Source of the DNA: Prosapia bicincta
Taxonomy: Eukaryota > Arthropoda > Insecta > Hemiptera > Cercopidae
Direction: 5' to 3'
Length of the DNA stretch: 64,000 nucleotides
Assembly (NCBI GenBank): GCA_036971475.1
Contig: JBAIZL010000001.1
Span: forward strand, 110,907,350-110,971,349
Part shown: in pieces, positions 25,594 to 37,860 of the stretch
Position numbering within the stretch: position 1 is the first letter of the stretch
Layout of the letters: every line of letters begins with the position of its first letter
Notes under the pieces: model-generated
The model's input: only the letters and a program-made list of their open reading frames with translations
Database searches by the model: none
Told to the model about the DNA's origin: nothing
Translations under genes and position numbers: made by a program

Positions 25594-26236
25594 AACAATC
25601 ACATTAAAATCTGTACTTTAATTACAATGATAGAATGAGTATTGTATCATGCAATGTAAATGTCTGTGGACTGAAAATATGTTGGGAATTTCAATTAATT
25701 ACATTGTTATCTTGTTAACATTCAGTGACAGGTAATGAAATTGAAAATAAAACAAAGGAATGTTTTTCATTCAATGATTTCGCGCTCTCCACACTGTAGA
25801 AAATTACAAATTTTTATCTACAAATCTTTTCATTCTTAAGGAAAAATAGTAAATATCATTGAGATAAGACAAAGTAAAATTAGCAGTTTCAACATATCAA
25901 TACATTACCCAGTAAGGAATTAAACATTTGTAAATACAATTTGTAGTTCCTACATTCAGATGTTGTGGGGACGAATGAAACACTATACCTAATTTCATTG
26001 AACATAAAGCAGTACAAAACGTTTTCAATATTTTGTCTAATACTAATTATTGACGATATTTAATTAAATTAACTAATGATTCTAAGCCACACTCTACGTC
26101 TAGGCCTACTAATTTAGTTACTGCTAGTGTATGAGAAGACATTTAAAACTAAGCTAATATTTTTAAAATTAGTTAGGTAAATAAATAATAACTTCTCTAT
26201 CAACAATCTTATATATTTAGTGTTTATATATTATAA
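25594..26236. repeat. Arm block G, left copy (innermost)
   Basis: Pairs with 29802-30445. It ends in the short palindrome at 26220-26240. No gene seen. Confidence 0.93.
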
Positions 26237-26240
26237 ACAC
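26220..26240. repeat. 9-bp hairpin at the inner arm boundary
   Basis: GTGTTTATA, TAT, TATAAACAC: a perfect 9-bp stem with a 3-nt centre. Arm homology ends inside its second half: the right arm shares GTGTTTATATATTATAA and then diverges. Confidence 0.75.
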
Positions 26241-26251
26241 CAAGGGAACTT

Positions 26252-26420
26252 CTACACATTTACAGACATACGATCCCGAATCTTGCTAATAGTCTTTTTA
26301 AACACCCACCTCTGAATTTCCTTTAACAGAAACAGGTAGACTATTGTTTTACTTTCAATTACTTCAGCAGCTCGTACTATGGCCTCATTTATTCGACTGT
26401 TTTCTTTGCCAAACAGGCAT
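26252..26420 (-). CDS. Terminal-exon candidate, CLFGKENSRINEA-type (unidentified)
   Basis: On the minus strand a T-rich acceptor (TTTTTTATTACAG before 26420) leads into an open frame of about 55 codons ending at TAG 26254-26252. The entry phase needs two bases from the previous exon. The peptide begins CLFGKENSRINEAIVRAAEV, continues as an amphipathic, lysine-rich segment and ends DRMSVNV. It lies in the single-copy loop next to the left boundary. Its entry phase does not fit directly to the exit of exon 31870-32065, so an unseen exon would be needed if they are linked. Family unknown. Confidence 0.38.
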
Positions 26421-27926
26421 CTGTAATAAAAAAAGTCAATTTCAGGTTTATTTTTTAAATAGAATTCAAGTGATAATTTTTAAGTAATATATCCCATGGT
26501 TTTAGAAAATATACGAGATAAACGTGTGAAAACTGTATTGGAAACTAAGTTTTAGAATATCCGCCTAATATTTTAAAATCCATTATGTCTACAGACTTCA
26601 AACAAATAGAATAATAACCTTTTACTACTAGACAGGAAACATAATTCCATTGTAAAGTTCAATATTTAAAGTTTGCTAAACCTAGAGCTTGTGGTGTCTG
26701 TGTTTAAAATAATTGTTTCCGTCGGAAGGAGTTTGGAACGAGAAGCTACTCAAAGCTTTATCTAGAAATCTGGTATGCTAAGAAAACTTTTGCCCATCAC
26801 TTATTTGTTCCTTTTTATTTATGTTCAAACCAAAGTTTTATTTACTCACCAAGGGGTAGCTTCTTTTACTTATCAAATGTCCTAGAGAAAATTATGTATT
26901 ACAAAAAAAATAAAAGTCGTCGGAAAATAATTTCTTTTATGAAATGTTAACAAAAAGAAAAAAAAAATGCAACCTATTATATATTCAAAGTAATATATTG
27001 AATCATTTTGTTTTGTTTTTGATGAATTATTTAATTAAATTTTAATAAAATATGAAGCGTGATTGGTTTTTAACCACTACGATTTATCAATTAGAAATGA
27101 TATTTTAAAAAAATATTTCTTATATATTTCAAAAACAGTTCTTAATTTGTTCTACAGTTTATAAATTCTTTATTAGCTTACTTATTTAATGGGAAAAAGA
27201 GTTTCTAATACTGTCAAGTAAAGAATTTGTTTCAATAGTTTTATAATTTTAATGGCTATCATTTACGTTGTAGAATTATTACAATAAATTAAAATTCGTT
27301 GAATTGTGATTCTAAATTTTGATGTAAACTTTCAATCTCTACTAGCCAACACTAATTTAGGGCTTGATATATTTAAAACAAAAACTTCAACATTATTATG
27401 AAACACATCAGTAAACAATGAAATTTTATGACATCATGTTGAAAATTTATAATATATTAACAACAAATTGTTTGAATATAATAAAATAATTGTCATTCTA
27501 ATAAACAAATACATAATACATAATTTTTAAACGATTTTCATGTTACGTCTAATTTTAATGTCCTATAATAAGATATAGTGCAATTTCAATATAACGAAAA
27601 ACGGGATAATCTATAAAAGTAATTTATCGACATTTGAAATTTCCAAAAATTCACATCTAAAATTAACTAGGGCTATTTACATACACTCCTCCCCATCCTG
27701 CGACCTAACCTACCATGGATGCAAATGAGAAGATAATTCAATAGTAACCGTGTCAGTTGCAAGTAACACCGGAAAGGAGTAAATTTTCTCATAATTTAAT
27801 AAAAATATATCAACATGCATAGTGTAATATAAAACTACTTAGGAATAAAAAGGTCATTATTATTTATTATTAAAAGACATACTGTGATACTTTATTTTTA
27901 TTCTGTAAAAGGTATGGACTTTATCA

Positions 27927-27928
<2 letters not shown>

Positions 27929-27988
<60 letters not shown>
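27929..27988. repeat. (AT)n tract in the loop
   Basis: About 60 bp of uninterrupted AT; single copy, with no mirror partner. Confidence 0.98.
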
Positions 27989-27992
<4 letters not shown>

Positions 27993-29134
27993 AATGAATT
28001 TGAAATAAAAGCTTTAAATATGCTTTTAATCTAGAAAATTTTTTTTGAGTTTTAGACAAAAATTACTATAGCTGTCAAATTATATCTTGAAATAAATCAG
28101 GTGTAACATTTGGGGATATTTGTTCAATGAAACGAGCAAAAATAATAAAGAGTGAAAGAATATAATGAGATAAAGCTACATATTTTGTTAAAACGACTAA
28201 TATTGAGAAAATTACATTATATTAGAAATTGTGTTATTACAAATGAAATATTTGAAAATGTAAATGTATTACAAGGAAAATATATATTTTTAACAGTGTA
28301 AAAATTTGGTAATTTAGGGAGATTAGATATAATAAGTAATTTAAAGTTCCATACTTCCTGGGATATTGAATATTATTCAATTTTAGGTTGTTCCAATGAA
28401 TGTTTTTCATTCCAACGTCACGAAACAATGGGAACTCTACATAATATCTATAATAACTTGTTATAATTAATTATAAACGATGTAAACATTTGCTCTTTAT
28501 CTTTAATCATACTAACGACTTTATCTAGTTTGTTTTTAATGTAGAAAATATTTTACTGCATAGGGTACGAAATAAGCTCAGCTTTGTCTATATGAGCTAG
28601 AAAACATTACGTAATTTAATTATAAATAAATATAACCTCTTGAACCAAAATTAACTTTATATTTTCGTCCTGTTAGTCATTTAAAGTGCAAAGCAATAAT
28701 TTTCAAAGGAAATTACTTCAGGCCTAACTGAGATAATTTCACCTGATTGCTTGCTAATCAAAATGTAAATCTCCTAAAGAAAATGTTTTTTGTGGTTTAA
28801 AAGTTTTTTTTTTATAAATACTTAAAAGTTACACCACAGATGTCCCAAGATATTATTACATAGTTTGAATAACCTATCTCAGTTTATTTTGTATTTTAAA
28901 GTGTACAGATTTGTCGAAATATAGGTTATTAAAATAATAATTGATTATACAATATACTTAGTTACATAAAATGAGCGAAATCACAACCATATCCACTAAT
29001 AGGTTCACATACAATTACTCGGTTCAATGTATAAAATCATATGAAACACGTCATACAATTTTATTAGGACTTTAAAATGTAACTAAAGTACTAAGCTATA
29101 AGATAATAAATAGCATAATTAATTTATCGAGTAG

Positions 29135-29490
29135 CGAAAGTGGTCAACACGGTAGAGCATTTGAGATTATCACCCGACGAACGTAAGTAAAACCACAAAA
29201 CCACTACATACTATTCAGCTTCCAGCTTCGTCAGACTATAAAGTGAGTGCCTAGGATCTTGTTTTAGTTGTGAGCACATTGCCATTCTTCAATACGGTTT
29301 AGTGGAAGGATGTCAGGCGGCGTATGGAGAGAAAACATTATTTTATAGTAATGACTTTATTGATTTATTTATAAAACAGGCCGCATTAACTATACGGAAA
29401 TTTTTTTCAGCCTGTGCGCCATGCGATTAAATATACATTGTGCTTGTCTTTCAGAATAAAACCATCAACCAACCAACCAAAATAGAATCC
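29135..29490 (+). mobile_element. Possible tRNA-like SINE with (AACC)n tail
   Basis: A less AT-rich stretch starts with a pol III box-A-like segment (GTGGTCAACACGGTAGAGC) and ends CTTTCAGAATAAAACC followed by (AACC)n, as seen at SINE/RTE-type 3' ends. No clear box B and no certain target duplication were found. A 71-codon ORF over its 3' end is not credible. Confidence 0.3.
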
Positions 29491-29801
29491 TGCACTTACG
29501 TTAAAAACTCACCCTCAGTTCCAGCATATACCAGAAAATCCCTGTTCTCTTATCCCTTCCCCCAGTCAGTGTCCAGCTATACACATTGCCAAACCTTGTT
29601 TAACCGAACCACTTTGCTGAATGTCTACTGGCGCTTGAGTACATTAAATTACTAAGATATATATTTTCATAAGAAACATTCTTTACAATAAAATTAATAT
29701 AAAAACCTCTAATATAATATAATATAAAATATATAATAATGCATGGCAACAAAAAATTATTGTAATAATAACAACATAAGATGTAAAATCAGAATAAAAT
29801 A

Positions 29802-30445
29802 TTATAATATATAAACACTAAATATATACGATTGTTAATAGAGAAGTTATTATTTATTTACTTAACTAATTTAGAAAATAATAGCTTAATTTTAAATGTC
29901 TTCTCATACACTAGCAGTAACTAAATTAGTAGGCCTAGACGTAGAGTGTGGTTTAGAATAATTAGTTAATTTAATTAAATATCGTCAATAATTAATATTA
30001 GACAAAATATTGAATATGTTTTGTACTGCTTTATGTTCAATGAAATTAAGTATAGTGTTTCATTCGTCCCCACAACATCTGAATGTAGGAACTACAAATT
30101 GTATTTACAAATGTTTAATTCCTTACAGGGTAATGTATTGATATGTTGAAACCGCTAATTTTACTTTGTCTTATCTCAATGATATTTATTATTTTTCCTT
30201 AAGTATGAAAAGATTTGTAGATAAAAATTTGTAATTTTCTACAGTGGGGAGAGTGAGATATCATTGAATGAAAAACATTCCTTTGTTTTATTTTCAAATT
30301 CATTACCTGTCACTGGATGTTAACAAGATAACAATGTAATTAATTGAAATTCCCAACATATTTTCGGTCCACAGACATTTACATTGCATGATACAATACT
30401 CATTCTATCATTGTAATTAAAGTACAGATTTTAATGTGATTGTTA
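29802..30445. repeat. Arm block G, right copy
   Basis: Mirror of 25594-26236, starting with the half palindrome at 29802-29818. No gene seen. Confidence 0.93.
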
Positions 30446-30464
30446 TATTTTTTAAAGATTTGAA

Positions 30465-31844
30465 TAATAAAGTAATACATTGATATGCGATTGGTTGCGT
30501 GACAACTAAACATGTTAGCAAATACGTTTTGTTTAAATGTAGTGTCTTACGAAGAGGTAAAAAATTTGCTAATATTTATATTTCACGACTTACGTGGACC
30601 TTGTCGGATCCAAAATAAACTGACGTTTATAATCCTGGAATAAATAAATATATGCGATTTAAATTGAATATTTAAAAACTGATACTTTGTCTTTACCTGA
30701 GATGTTAAAAACGACCAATTTAATTCCTTTTATTTATAAAACACAGTACACGTATCACGTATCATTGTACTGAGAGACAACAATACTCTGTTTTGATTTA
30801 TTAGATTTTGGTTTAATTAGATTGTTTCAATTGCATGGTAATTAATAATCCCTGCATGGCTACTGCAACGATTACAGGCCATGGCGCAGTTTTATGTTAC
30901 AACGGCAACTGAGCAAAATAGTTTAGTTATATATAACTTCCGATTTAATGCAATGTAATATAAATATTAAAATTATTGGGAATCTGTAGTCTAGGGATTA
31001 GTGTGTGCTGTTATTAAAAAAAAAAAAAAATATTAGAAGCATTTTAGAAAAATTAGAAAAAAACAGAAAAATTTAAAATAAGAACTCAAACAATAAGATA
31101 ATGATCAGGTAAATTAATGAGGTCCAAAACCTACAAGCACTTTCATTAAAGTAGACTTCTGTCGTATAAATACGAAATTTTCAAAACCAAGCGATTGAAA
31201 AAAGTACAAAGACGTTTTGTTTGACCGGTACAACAAACGGAAAACAGTCTTAGACTAGCTGAAACAAAAAATAATAAAACATAACAACGGACCATCACAG
31301 ATTAAAACTGAATAAAATTAAGGAAATGGAGGAGTATACAGGACTCGACAAATAAAGTAAATAAGTTTGTAGAGTGTTAAAGAGTAAAATCCGAGGAGCC
31401 GAAGAGAGAAGTCAAATTCTAAAAGCCAGAGAGGGCAGTGTTCTGGAAGCCGGAGAGGGAGCCTTTCTCGGGGGGTTGCAGGTAGAGAGGTCTCGTTCTG
31501 GCAGCCAGAGAGGGAGCCCTACCCTGGGAGTTGGAAGTAGAAAGGTCCATCACTGGGATCCGAAGTCGAAGGGGTTAAAAGAATAATGGAGAAATTCTTT
31601 CGTCACCTTTATTACCAATTCCACCACGTCAAGCCCTAAAGAATTCACCAGAACCCCGAGGATAGACAAAACTACTTCAAATTGGATTTTAAATTTAAAA
31701 GCCAACAAAATAAAATTCGAAAACTGTCTTGAGAACTGAAATTATAAAATGCAAGAAATAACACAGTTACTTAAGGCCTAGAAATACATTTAATTGATTA
31801 TATACTGTCGGTAAAGATGTTGTAACGCTAAAGACTAAACAACT
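30465..31844. repeat. Arm block F, right copy
   Basis: Mirror of 23735-25140; includes a run of A bases at about 31017-31030 and the minisatellite at 31375-31560. No gene seen. Confidence 0.9.
31375..31560. repeat. Degenerate minisatellite, right-arm copy
   Basis: Reverse complement of the 24030-24215 repeat (AGAGAGGGAGCC cores). The ORF across it (31374-31586) is low-complexity and is not called as a gene. Confidence 0.7.
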
Positions 31845-32250
31845 GTTAAACTGTAAAGTGTTTATTTACCTTGATTTACCGCTGAAATCAGGTTAGCTGG
31901 CAGTTCATTAATTTCTTTTAAAAAAACATGTACATTATCAGTAAATTTTGTAGTGATAAACGGACGATGATAACCGATTTCAAAAGTACTCTCGTTAACG
32001 CTGATTTTATTTATATGAGTCGGCCGCCGGACTCTGTTCAAAGTGCGATGGGAAAACATCGAAATCTGCATATATTTTCAACAGTTGAATGTCATGTAAT
32101 GATTAACTTGACTAAGACAAATATTATTCGATATTCAGAAGGTCCTGTAGGCCTACAAATCACAGAGCGCCACAGTATAATAACCAATTAACGAATAAAA
32201 ATGACTCCTTAGGAGTTAATTTTTATAAACAGTTCATTATGAACTACAAT
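31845..32250. other. Right-arm-specific segment carrying an exon
   Basis: About 406 bp missing from the left arm, where about 10 unrelated bases (near 23740-23750) join the flanks. It contains the exon candidate 31870-32065 plus the small palindromes ACTCCTTAGGAGT (near 32203) and AGTTCATTATGAACT (near 32231). Confidence 0.75.
31870..32065 (-). CDS. Exon candidate, 196 bp, RRPTHINKI/YHRPFITTKF-type (unidentified)
   Basis: On the minus strand the acceptor is ATATATGCAG before 32065 and the donor is CAAG|GTAAATAA (GT at 31869-31868). The frame is open for 65 codons, entering in phase 0 and leaving after one base. The peptide includes SHRTLNRVRRPTHINKI, FEIGYHRPFITTKFTDNVHV and NELPANLISAVNQ. 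It is not low complexity and its GC content is above that of its flanks. No family recognised. It is present only in the right arm. Its entry phase fits the exit of the KWEPEHRDD-type exon, whose right-arm copy is broken. Confidence 0.45.
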
Positions 32251-32571
32251 TTCAGGGACAAATATAATAGCTTTTTGAAAATTAAGAAGTTTATCCTCCG
32301 GAAATTTTAGATATCCGACCATTATATTGTATCAGTAAAGGAAATATGTTGAGCAAGTGTAACACATTAGTTTTAAGAAATTAAAAATCTAAAAATTGTT
32401 TAAAATTTTTATAATGACTTATGGGAACTTGGAATCCAATTGAAAAACTTTAACAAAATACCATTTCAACTATAACATATAGGGTATACAAACAATGCGT
32501 TTTTGGGTGTTTTAATGACTTTAGGAAGTAGAATTTTGTATATGTAGAGTGTTGCTGGGAAGAAATCTACC

Positions 32572-32901
32572 TTATTTTCTTTCAACAAAGTTTTCTAGGA
32601 TGAATACGTGATAGGATTTGGTGCATGTAAAGTTCTTGCTAAAGTCCCAATATCTTCCAGGACTCTCTGAGAAAATATAAAATATGACAGTGGGTAGTAA
32701 GAGGTGGGTGGAAGTTCTGTAGGATAAAATGTAGACGAAATATTTTAAAAATATAAAACTAAAAAGTACTTGTCCAATGTAATAAAAAGATTCATGACAA
32801 GTCCACCCTTTAAAACATTGATAGCCAGCAGTTGATATATTAGAGAGATAAATATACTTGCAATAATGTAGGGTGCTTAACTCTTCGTATCCCGTGCACA
32901 T
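32572..32901 (-). CDS. 109-codon ORF, right-arm copy (unidentified)
   Basis: Mirror copy of 23079-23408, same start and stop, four residue changes. No splice signals or promoter motif tie it to a transcript. Confidence 0.2.
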   Translation of the reverse strand: MCTGYEELSTLHYCKYIYLSNISTAGYQCFKGWTCHESFYYIGQVLFSFIFLKYFVYILSYRTSTHLLLPTVIFYIFSESPGRYWDFSKNFTCTKSYHVFILENFVERK

Positions 32902-33308
32902 AATTCACTAGGAATGGAGATTATTTCGACGCCTTCACACACAGACTATCCTGATATATGTGACAGCGGATTATAACCATAAGCGCCGAGTAACAATGCT
33001 AGGAGACAAAGGCTACCAAGTATTTCTGAAACTGTAAATATATCAGGTACTCGTGCATGGTAAATTTATTTTAATAATACTACACACATTGGTTAGAGGA
33101 CACATTTTTAAATGTGAATCTACTTTTTTTTATTTATAAAACTAATTTATTTTACAAATCAAAATCATAGCAATAACTTTATCTAATTTATAGTTTTACA
33201 AGGTTTCCACCATAAGATCAGGCATAATGAGAAGGTTGGTACTGTTTACCATCGAAAAGCTTTGAAATGTATTATCCAATTCAAAGTTCTTGTATTTGTA
33301 TTTCTCTT

Positions 33309-33310
<2 letters not shown>

Positions 33311-33376
<66 letters not shown>

Positions 33377-33389
33377 TTATATTTATACA

Positions 33390-33428
<39 letters not shown>
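33311..33428. repeat. Compound microsatellite (AT)n ... (GT)n
   Basis: About 60 bp of AT, a short spacer, then about 38 bp of GT. The left-arm partner near 22668-22704 has only about 14 bp of AC and a short AT run, so this locus differs strongly between arms. Confidence 0.97.
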
Positions 33429-33429
<1 letters not shown>

Positions 33430-33717
33430 TGTATGTGTGGTACATACATAATATATATAGGTTTACTAGATTATGTAACAATTATCATATATTTATAAAA
33501 TCTACCTATTTATCTATCTATATACTGTACATAGGATTGGCTTCCGTGATAAATCAAGTGAATTTACGTCAATGAGGAGTATGATTGGATTGGTAACGGC
33601 CATTACCCAACTCCATGAAGATGAGCCCAGTGACGTTTCTCATATGTTACGTTCTAAGAGGCTTCTTCGTTTTAGAATACACTTAAAAGTCCACATAAAC
33701 ATAAACATACAAATAAT

Positions 33718-33721
<4 letters not shown>

Positions 33722-33781
<60 letters not shown>

Positions 33782-33786
33782 TATAT
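33722..33786. repeat. (AT)n tract
   Basis: Mirror of 22316-22368, longer and uninterrupted for most of its length. Confidence 0.97.
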
Positions 33787-35150
33787 TGTTAATTTCAGTT
33801 AACGTATAGCAAGTATAACTATTCACCCAATGGTGCTATTTTCGATTTAATGTAGCAAGACAAGGTATTGTGCTAAGGAAAACATGCAGGTAGGCTACGT
33901 AATATAATTCTGCTAAAGATCTGAGCTTGAAAAAGTCCTTCTATTACCAAATCAATAAGTATTCATTTCAATAGGCTATATATTAATGTACCTATTTTTA
34001 TTTCCAGTATTTATTATTCATTTATATTCGGTTTTACGCTGTAGCTAAACCTTAGTTAGAATTAATTAACTTACTTAGCACGTACATTTAAATTGTTATT
34101 TACCTCTAGCCTTTCGTGAAGTTTTGTACCAATGTGATTGAAGTGTAAACACTTTCATGCAAACAATTAAAGGTTAGAAATTTTCTATTAAATTTTTTTT
34201 TTTTTTTTACTTTGGGAAAAATTTTAGTTAAACTTTTGAATGACGATGGACGTAAATCGATTTAACAGTAGCTAACACTAATAAAACATATTTATTATTT
34301 TATTGTTTTATTTAATATTGTTGTATGATGATAAATATTGATAATAATATTTTCAATTATTGTAATAATAATAAATCCGTGTACGTCAATAAGTAGTTAA
34401 CAGTAACTCCGTACATTAATAATAACAGAGTTAATATCTGGTCATAGATCATTTACGCTCTAGCATGCTCGTGTCGTAACTGTTAGTTATGACGTCACTT
34501 CCTAGTCACCAGTGTGTTATGTCCGTGTCCGCTGCAATTAATTTCAAGCTGGGTTTATTTCAAAATGTTTATTTTCTAGAGTTAGTGATATCAATTAAAA
34601 TTAGCGTTAAGAAACATACTATCCGAAATATACAAGCTAATTTCTTAAGGGTAATATAAACTTCACCACTAGGCCGGTGTTAAACTATATTATCATATTT
34701 AATATAAATGTTATAATATACAAACGGACCACATAAATTCAGGAATGATGTTTTTCTAATCAGTAAAATGGCTAAATACCTGTGAGAAAAAAATGTATTT
34801 GAACTTTAGTGGATGGATAGAAAGTATTTTATTAACGATTGAAAATTTTAACAAAATAGGCCTATTTATAATATAAACAAAGAGTAAACTATTAGAAAGA
34901 ATTATAGAATATCTCTTGTAAACGAACGAAAATTACATTTTTTTGTAAAAATCAATGATACCGAACATCAGAAAACAATATTTCCTGTAGATTTTTTGTC
35001 TCTAATTGGGTATGCATTAAAGTGGAGCGTGTGACTAGTAAAGGACGCCATATAAAGTCAAGTGGCTGAAACAATTCCAGACACAACTTGTTTTTGTCCC
35101 TTGACTGTAATAAAAGAATGTCCTTTAAAATATTTACCTTTAAATGTAAT

Positions 35151-35336
35151 TTATTTTTAAAGAGGCTACAAAAGTTCTTTCGTATGGCCTTAGGCCAGAC
35201 ACAAAATGATTTTTCTCTTTTACTTGGTACATTCCAAAATATTATTAATGTTGCGTCCAGAAGAGCCAAAAATACACAAAAACTTTACTACACTACCACT
35301 TCTGGTTATGAATATAATTACTACAAACCATTTTAA
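35151..35336 (+). pseudogene. Possible Harbinger-like transposase fragment, right copy
   Basis: Same frame as the left copy with LQKFFRMALGQTQNDFSLLL. Still open, with a few substitutions. No terminal repeats were found around it. Confidence 0.18.
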
Positions 35337-35721
35337 ATGTAGGAATAAATAATAAAAGAAGAAATAATTTAAAAATTGATTTCTCATCCGTGTAAAGTGA
35401 TGGCACTTTGATTTATACAAATCGATTCCTTGCTTAAAAATATCATTTGTCCACATCTGGATATGCAATCAAGTCCTTTAATTCATCTTAGCCGCACATA
35501 TATACATCCTTGCTCTGTCGGTAAGAATTCATTTTCAGGTTTAGTCAGCCTAGAGACTGAGATATAACCCGACGTTATTTAGCAGTAGAGGTGAAAGAGC
35601 CAAGGGATATAGGAAGATAGAATTAACGATATTGGGAGGCTTGAATGGTCTATCCAATTCTAATTATAAGCTTATGTTCTGTCGTTTTTGTACGTTTTAA
35701 TAGCAACAAATACTAAGTATT

Positions 35722-35846
<125 letters not shown>

Positions 35847-36768
35847 CTAACTAAATAAAAATATTGAAATGATAGTTACTTTAAAAGAATAAATACATTA
35901 TTTCATTGTAAAAAGATATATAGGACTCTGAAGTCATTTCTCCATTATTCAATATCTAATACAAACTGAAATGTATGACTGCTAGTTTTATATTTTCTTT
36001 TAATTGGTATTGTTCAGGACCAATATTTTAATTGTTTTTTTAATGTGACAAAAAGTTGAATTTATTTTATTCTAACTGTTTACCATCCCAAATATTTTAT
36101 AATATAATATATTCATATGATATATTTCTTTCCACATTTTAAACATCAAACCTGTAAATAATAGACAATATTGTGTATTAGGTATTTAAAAAATAATAAT
36201 ATAGATGACCTAAACATAAGACCTGTATGATGTAAACTAAAATTTAAACTAAACAATATCAATATTTATCTCAAGGTTGTTTGAATAACTAGAATTCGGA
36301 TGTAGATTAATTAGTGCAATTGAAATATATCAGGATTCATTAATTAAAACGGCTAGCCTTAGTGCATTCCTGACTATTTTTCATGCAGAAAACGTATCGG
36401 CTTACTTGCAATATTTACACACGTTATAAGGTTTAATCTAAAACACAGTATATGATTTCTGTAACAGCTGATTTTATCGTGTAGGATATGCTACAGAACA
36501 GCTGTTCTAACACGTTTGTCATAGTACTTTTATTGTACATTATAAGACTTAACATTATTAATATCATTTATGACAGAAAATTCAGAAGGAATTTGAAATT
36601 AACGTGTGACGATCAATGAGACTGTGTTTGTAAAATATATAAATGTAGGAAAACTTTCTTACTGTAGATTTAAGTGGTATTAGAAGGTATTGTAAGTAAT
36701 TTTTGTAAATTGTGTCATACAAGTTTGACAGTAAAAACTATATTAATTTTTGTTTGTACTTTTGTTAC

Positions 36769-36858
36769 CTGTGTGAAGTGAAAAACCTTCTGTTCGCAAG
36801 TCTTCCACTTGCGAACAATCTCAATATCGTCTCTGTGCTCAGGTTCCCATTTTACAAT
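36769..36858 (-). pseudogene. Truncated right-arm copy of the 19221-19321 exon
   Basis: The minus strand keeps the donor (CAG|GTAAC) and about 30 codons. It differs by CKQ to CEQ and QL to HF near the end. The acceptor and first few codons are replaced by an AT-dinucleotide tract, so the copy cannot be spliced in the same way. Confidence 0.45.
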
Positions 36859-36869
36859 ATATATATATA

Positions 36870-37288
36870 GGTCTATAAATTTGTATATTATACTAAATAA
36901 AATTATTTTCAAAACAAGAAAATATATTCATAAAATTTTAGTTTACTGTTATTGCAAAATAACAAATAGTTCCAAGATTTTTAAAACACTTTTTCAAATT
37001 TTAAAATAGGTACTTAAGGTGTTGTTCTAAAATTGTTGGTAGTACTGTCTAAATGCATGTCACAAGAAAAAGGAACATTTGTGATCTAAAATGTTTCCCT
37101 TGTTTTAATATCTACAGTTAAATATGAACTTTAAATTTTTAATATTTTCATAATGCTAGAAGTATTTTCTAGCGTAAACGTGAAACAATATTTTGTATAA
37201 ATAATATCCCAAATTTGCAATAAATATAGTTGTCATAAACTATAACATGGAAAATTATAATTTTTCTGTACTACACACACACACACAC

Positions 37289-37321
<33 letters not shown>

Positions 37322-37860
37322 CGATAAATTTCGTAGGGTTTTTAAAAAAAAATATTGTAGGCAAAAAACATATTTTCTTAAAGGACAACATGTATTCAAC
37401 AAATTCTAAAATACAATGAAGTCGAAAGAGAACCACCAGGTGTTGCCAATGTCTTTCAAACTGTAAATTGAAACACGTTGTCATGTACCGTCAAAATGTT
37501 CTACAACGGATTAAACTTTACAAAATATTTCATTGAATAATATAGAACAAAGATTTAACCTTTATTCAGCACTAATTAACCTGCAAGGACAATATATCTA
37601 TATTATAATTTTTAGTGCATGCATCATCAATTAAATTATAAATAATTATAAAGTACGTCTATATTTTATTTGAACAAAATGCTACTAATTAAAATGTGTT
37701 TCCCGGTGCATCTTATAATGAGCGCTTTCCAATAATTAAGCAATAATTATTGTTAATATTATAATACATATAATAATAGAATAGTAGCAGAAAATAATAA
37801 AATATTTTACTCTCTATACATCAAAAATCCTACGTCTTAATGGTATGGCAGATCTTGTTC
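36870..37860. repeat. Arm block D, right copy
   Basis: Mirror of 17840-18843, with the AC/AT tract at 37272-37322. No gene seen. Confidence 0.9.

Larger units (their letters stand above)
26237..29801. other. Single-copy loop between the two arms
   Basis: About 3.6 kb with no inverted partner in the window. It holds an exon candidate on the minus strand at its left end (26252-26420), a pure (AT)n tract (27929-27988) and a possible SINE (about 29135-29490). The stretches 26430-27920 and 27990-29130 are AT-rich with no ORF or motif I trust. One minus-strand splice-donor match (GTGAGTAA) lies near 26850, next to a 32-nt open stretch, but its phase does not fit the neighbouring exon candidate. 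Confidence 0.9.

Noticed and set aside
26850..26900. 32-nt microexon (minus) between TTTTCTCTAG and GTGAGTAA
   Set aside because: Its entry phase fits the 31870-32065 exon, but its exit phase does not fit 26252-26420; too short to trust alone.
31374..31586. 70-codon ORF rich in Gly, Arg and Ser
   Set aside because: It reads through the degenerate minisatellite; low-complexity repeat translation.
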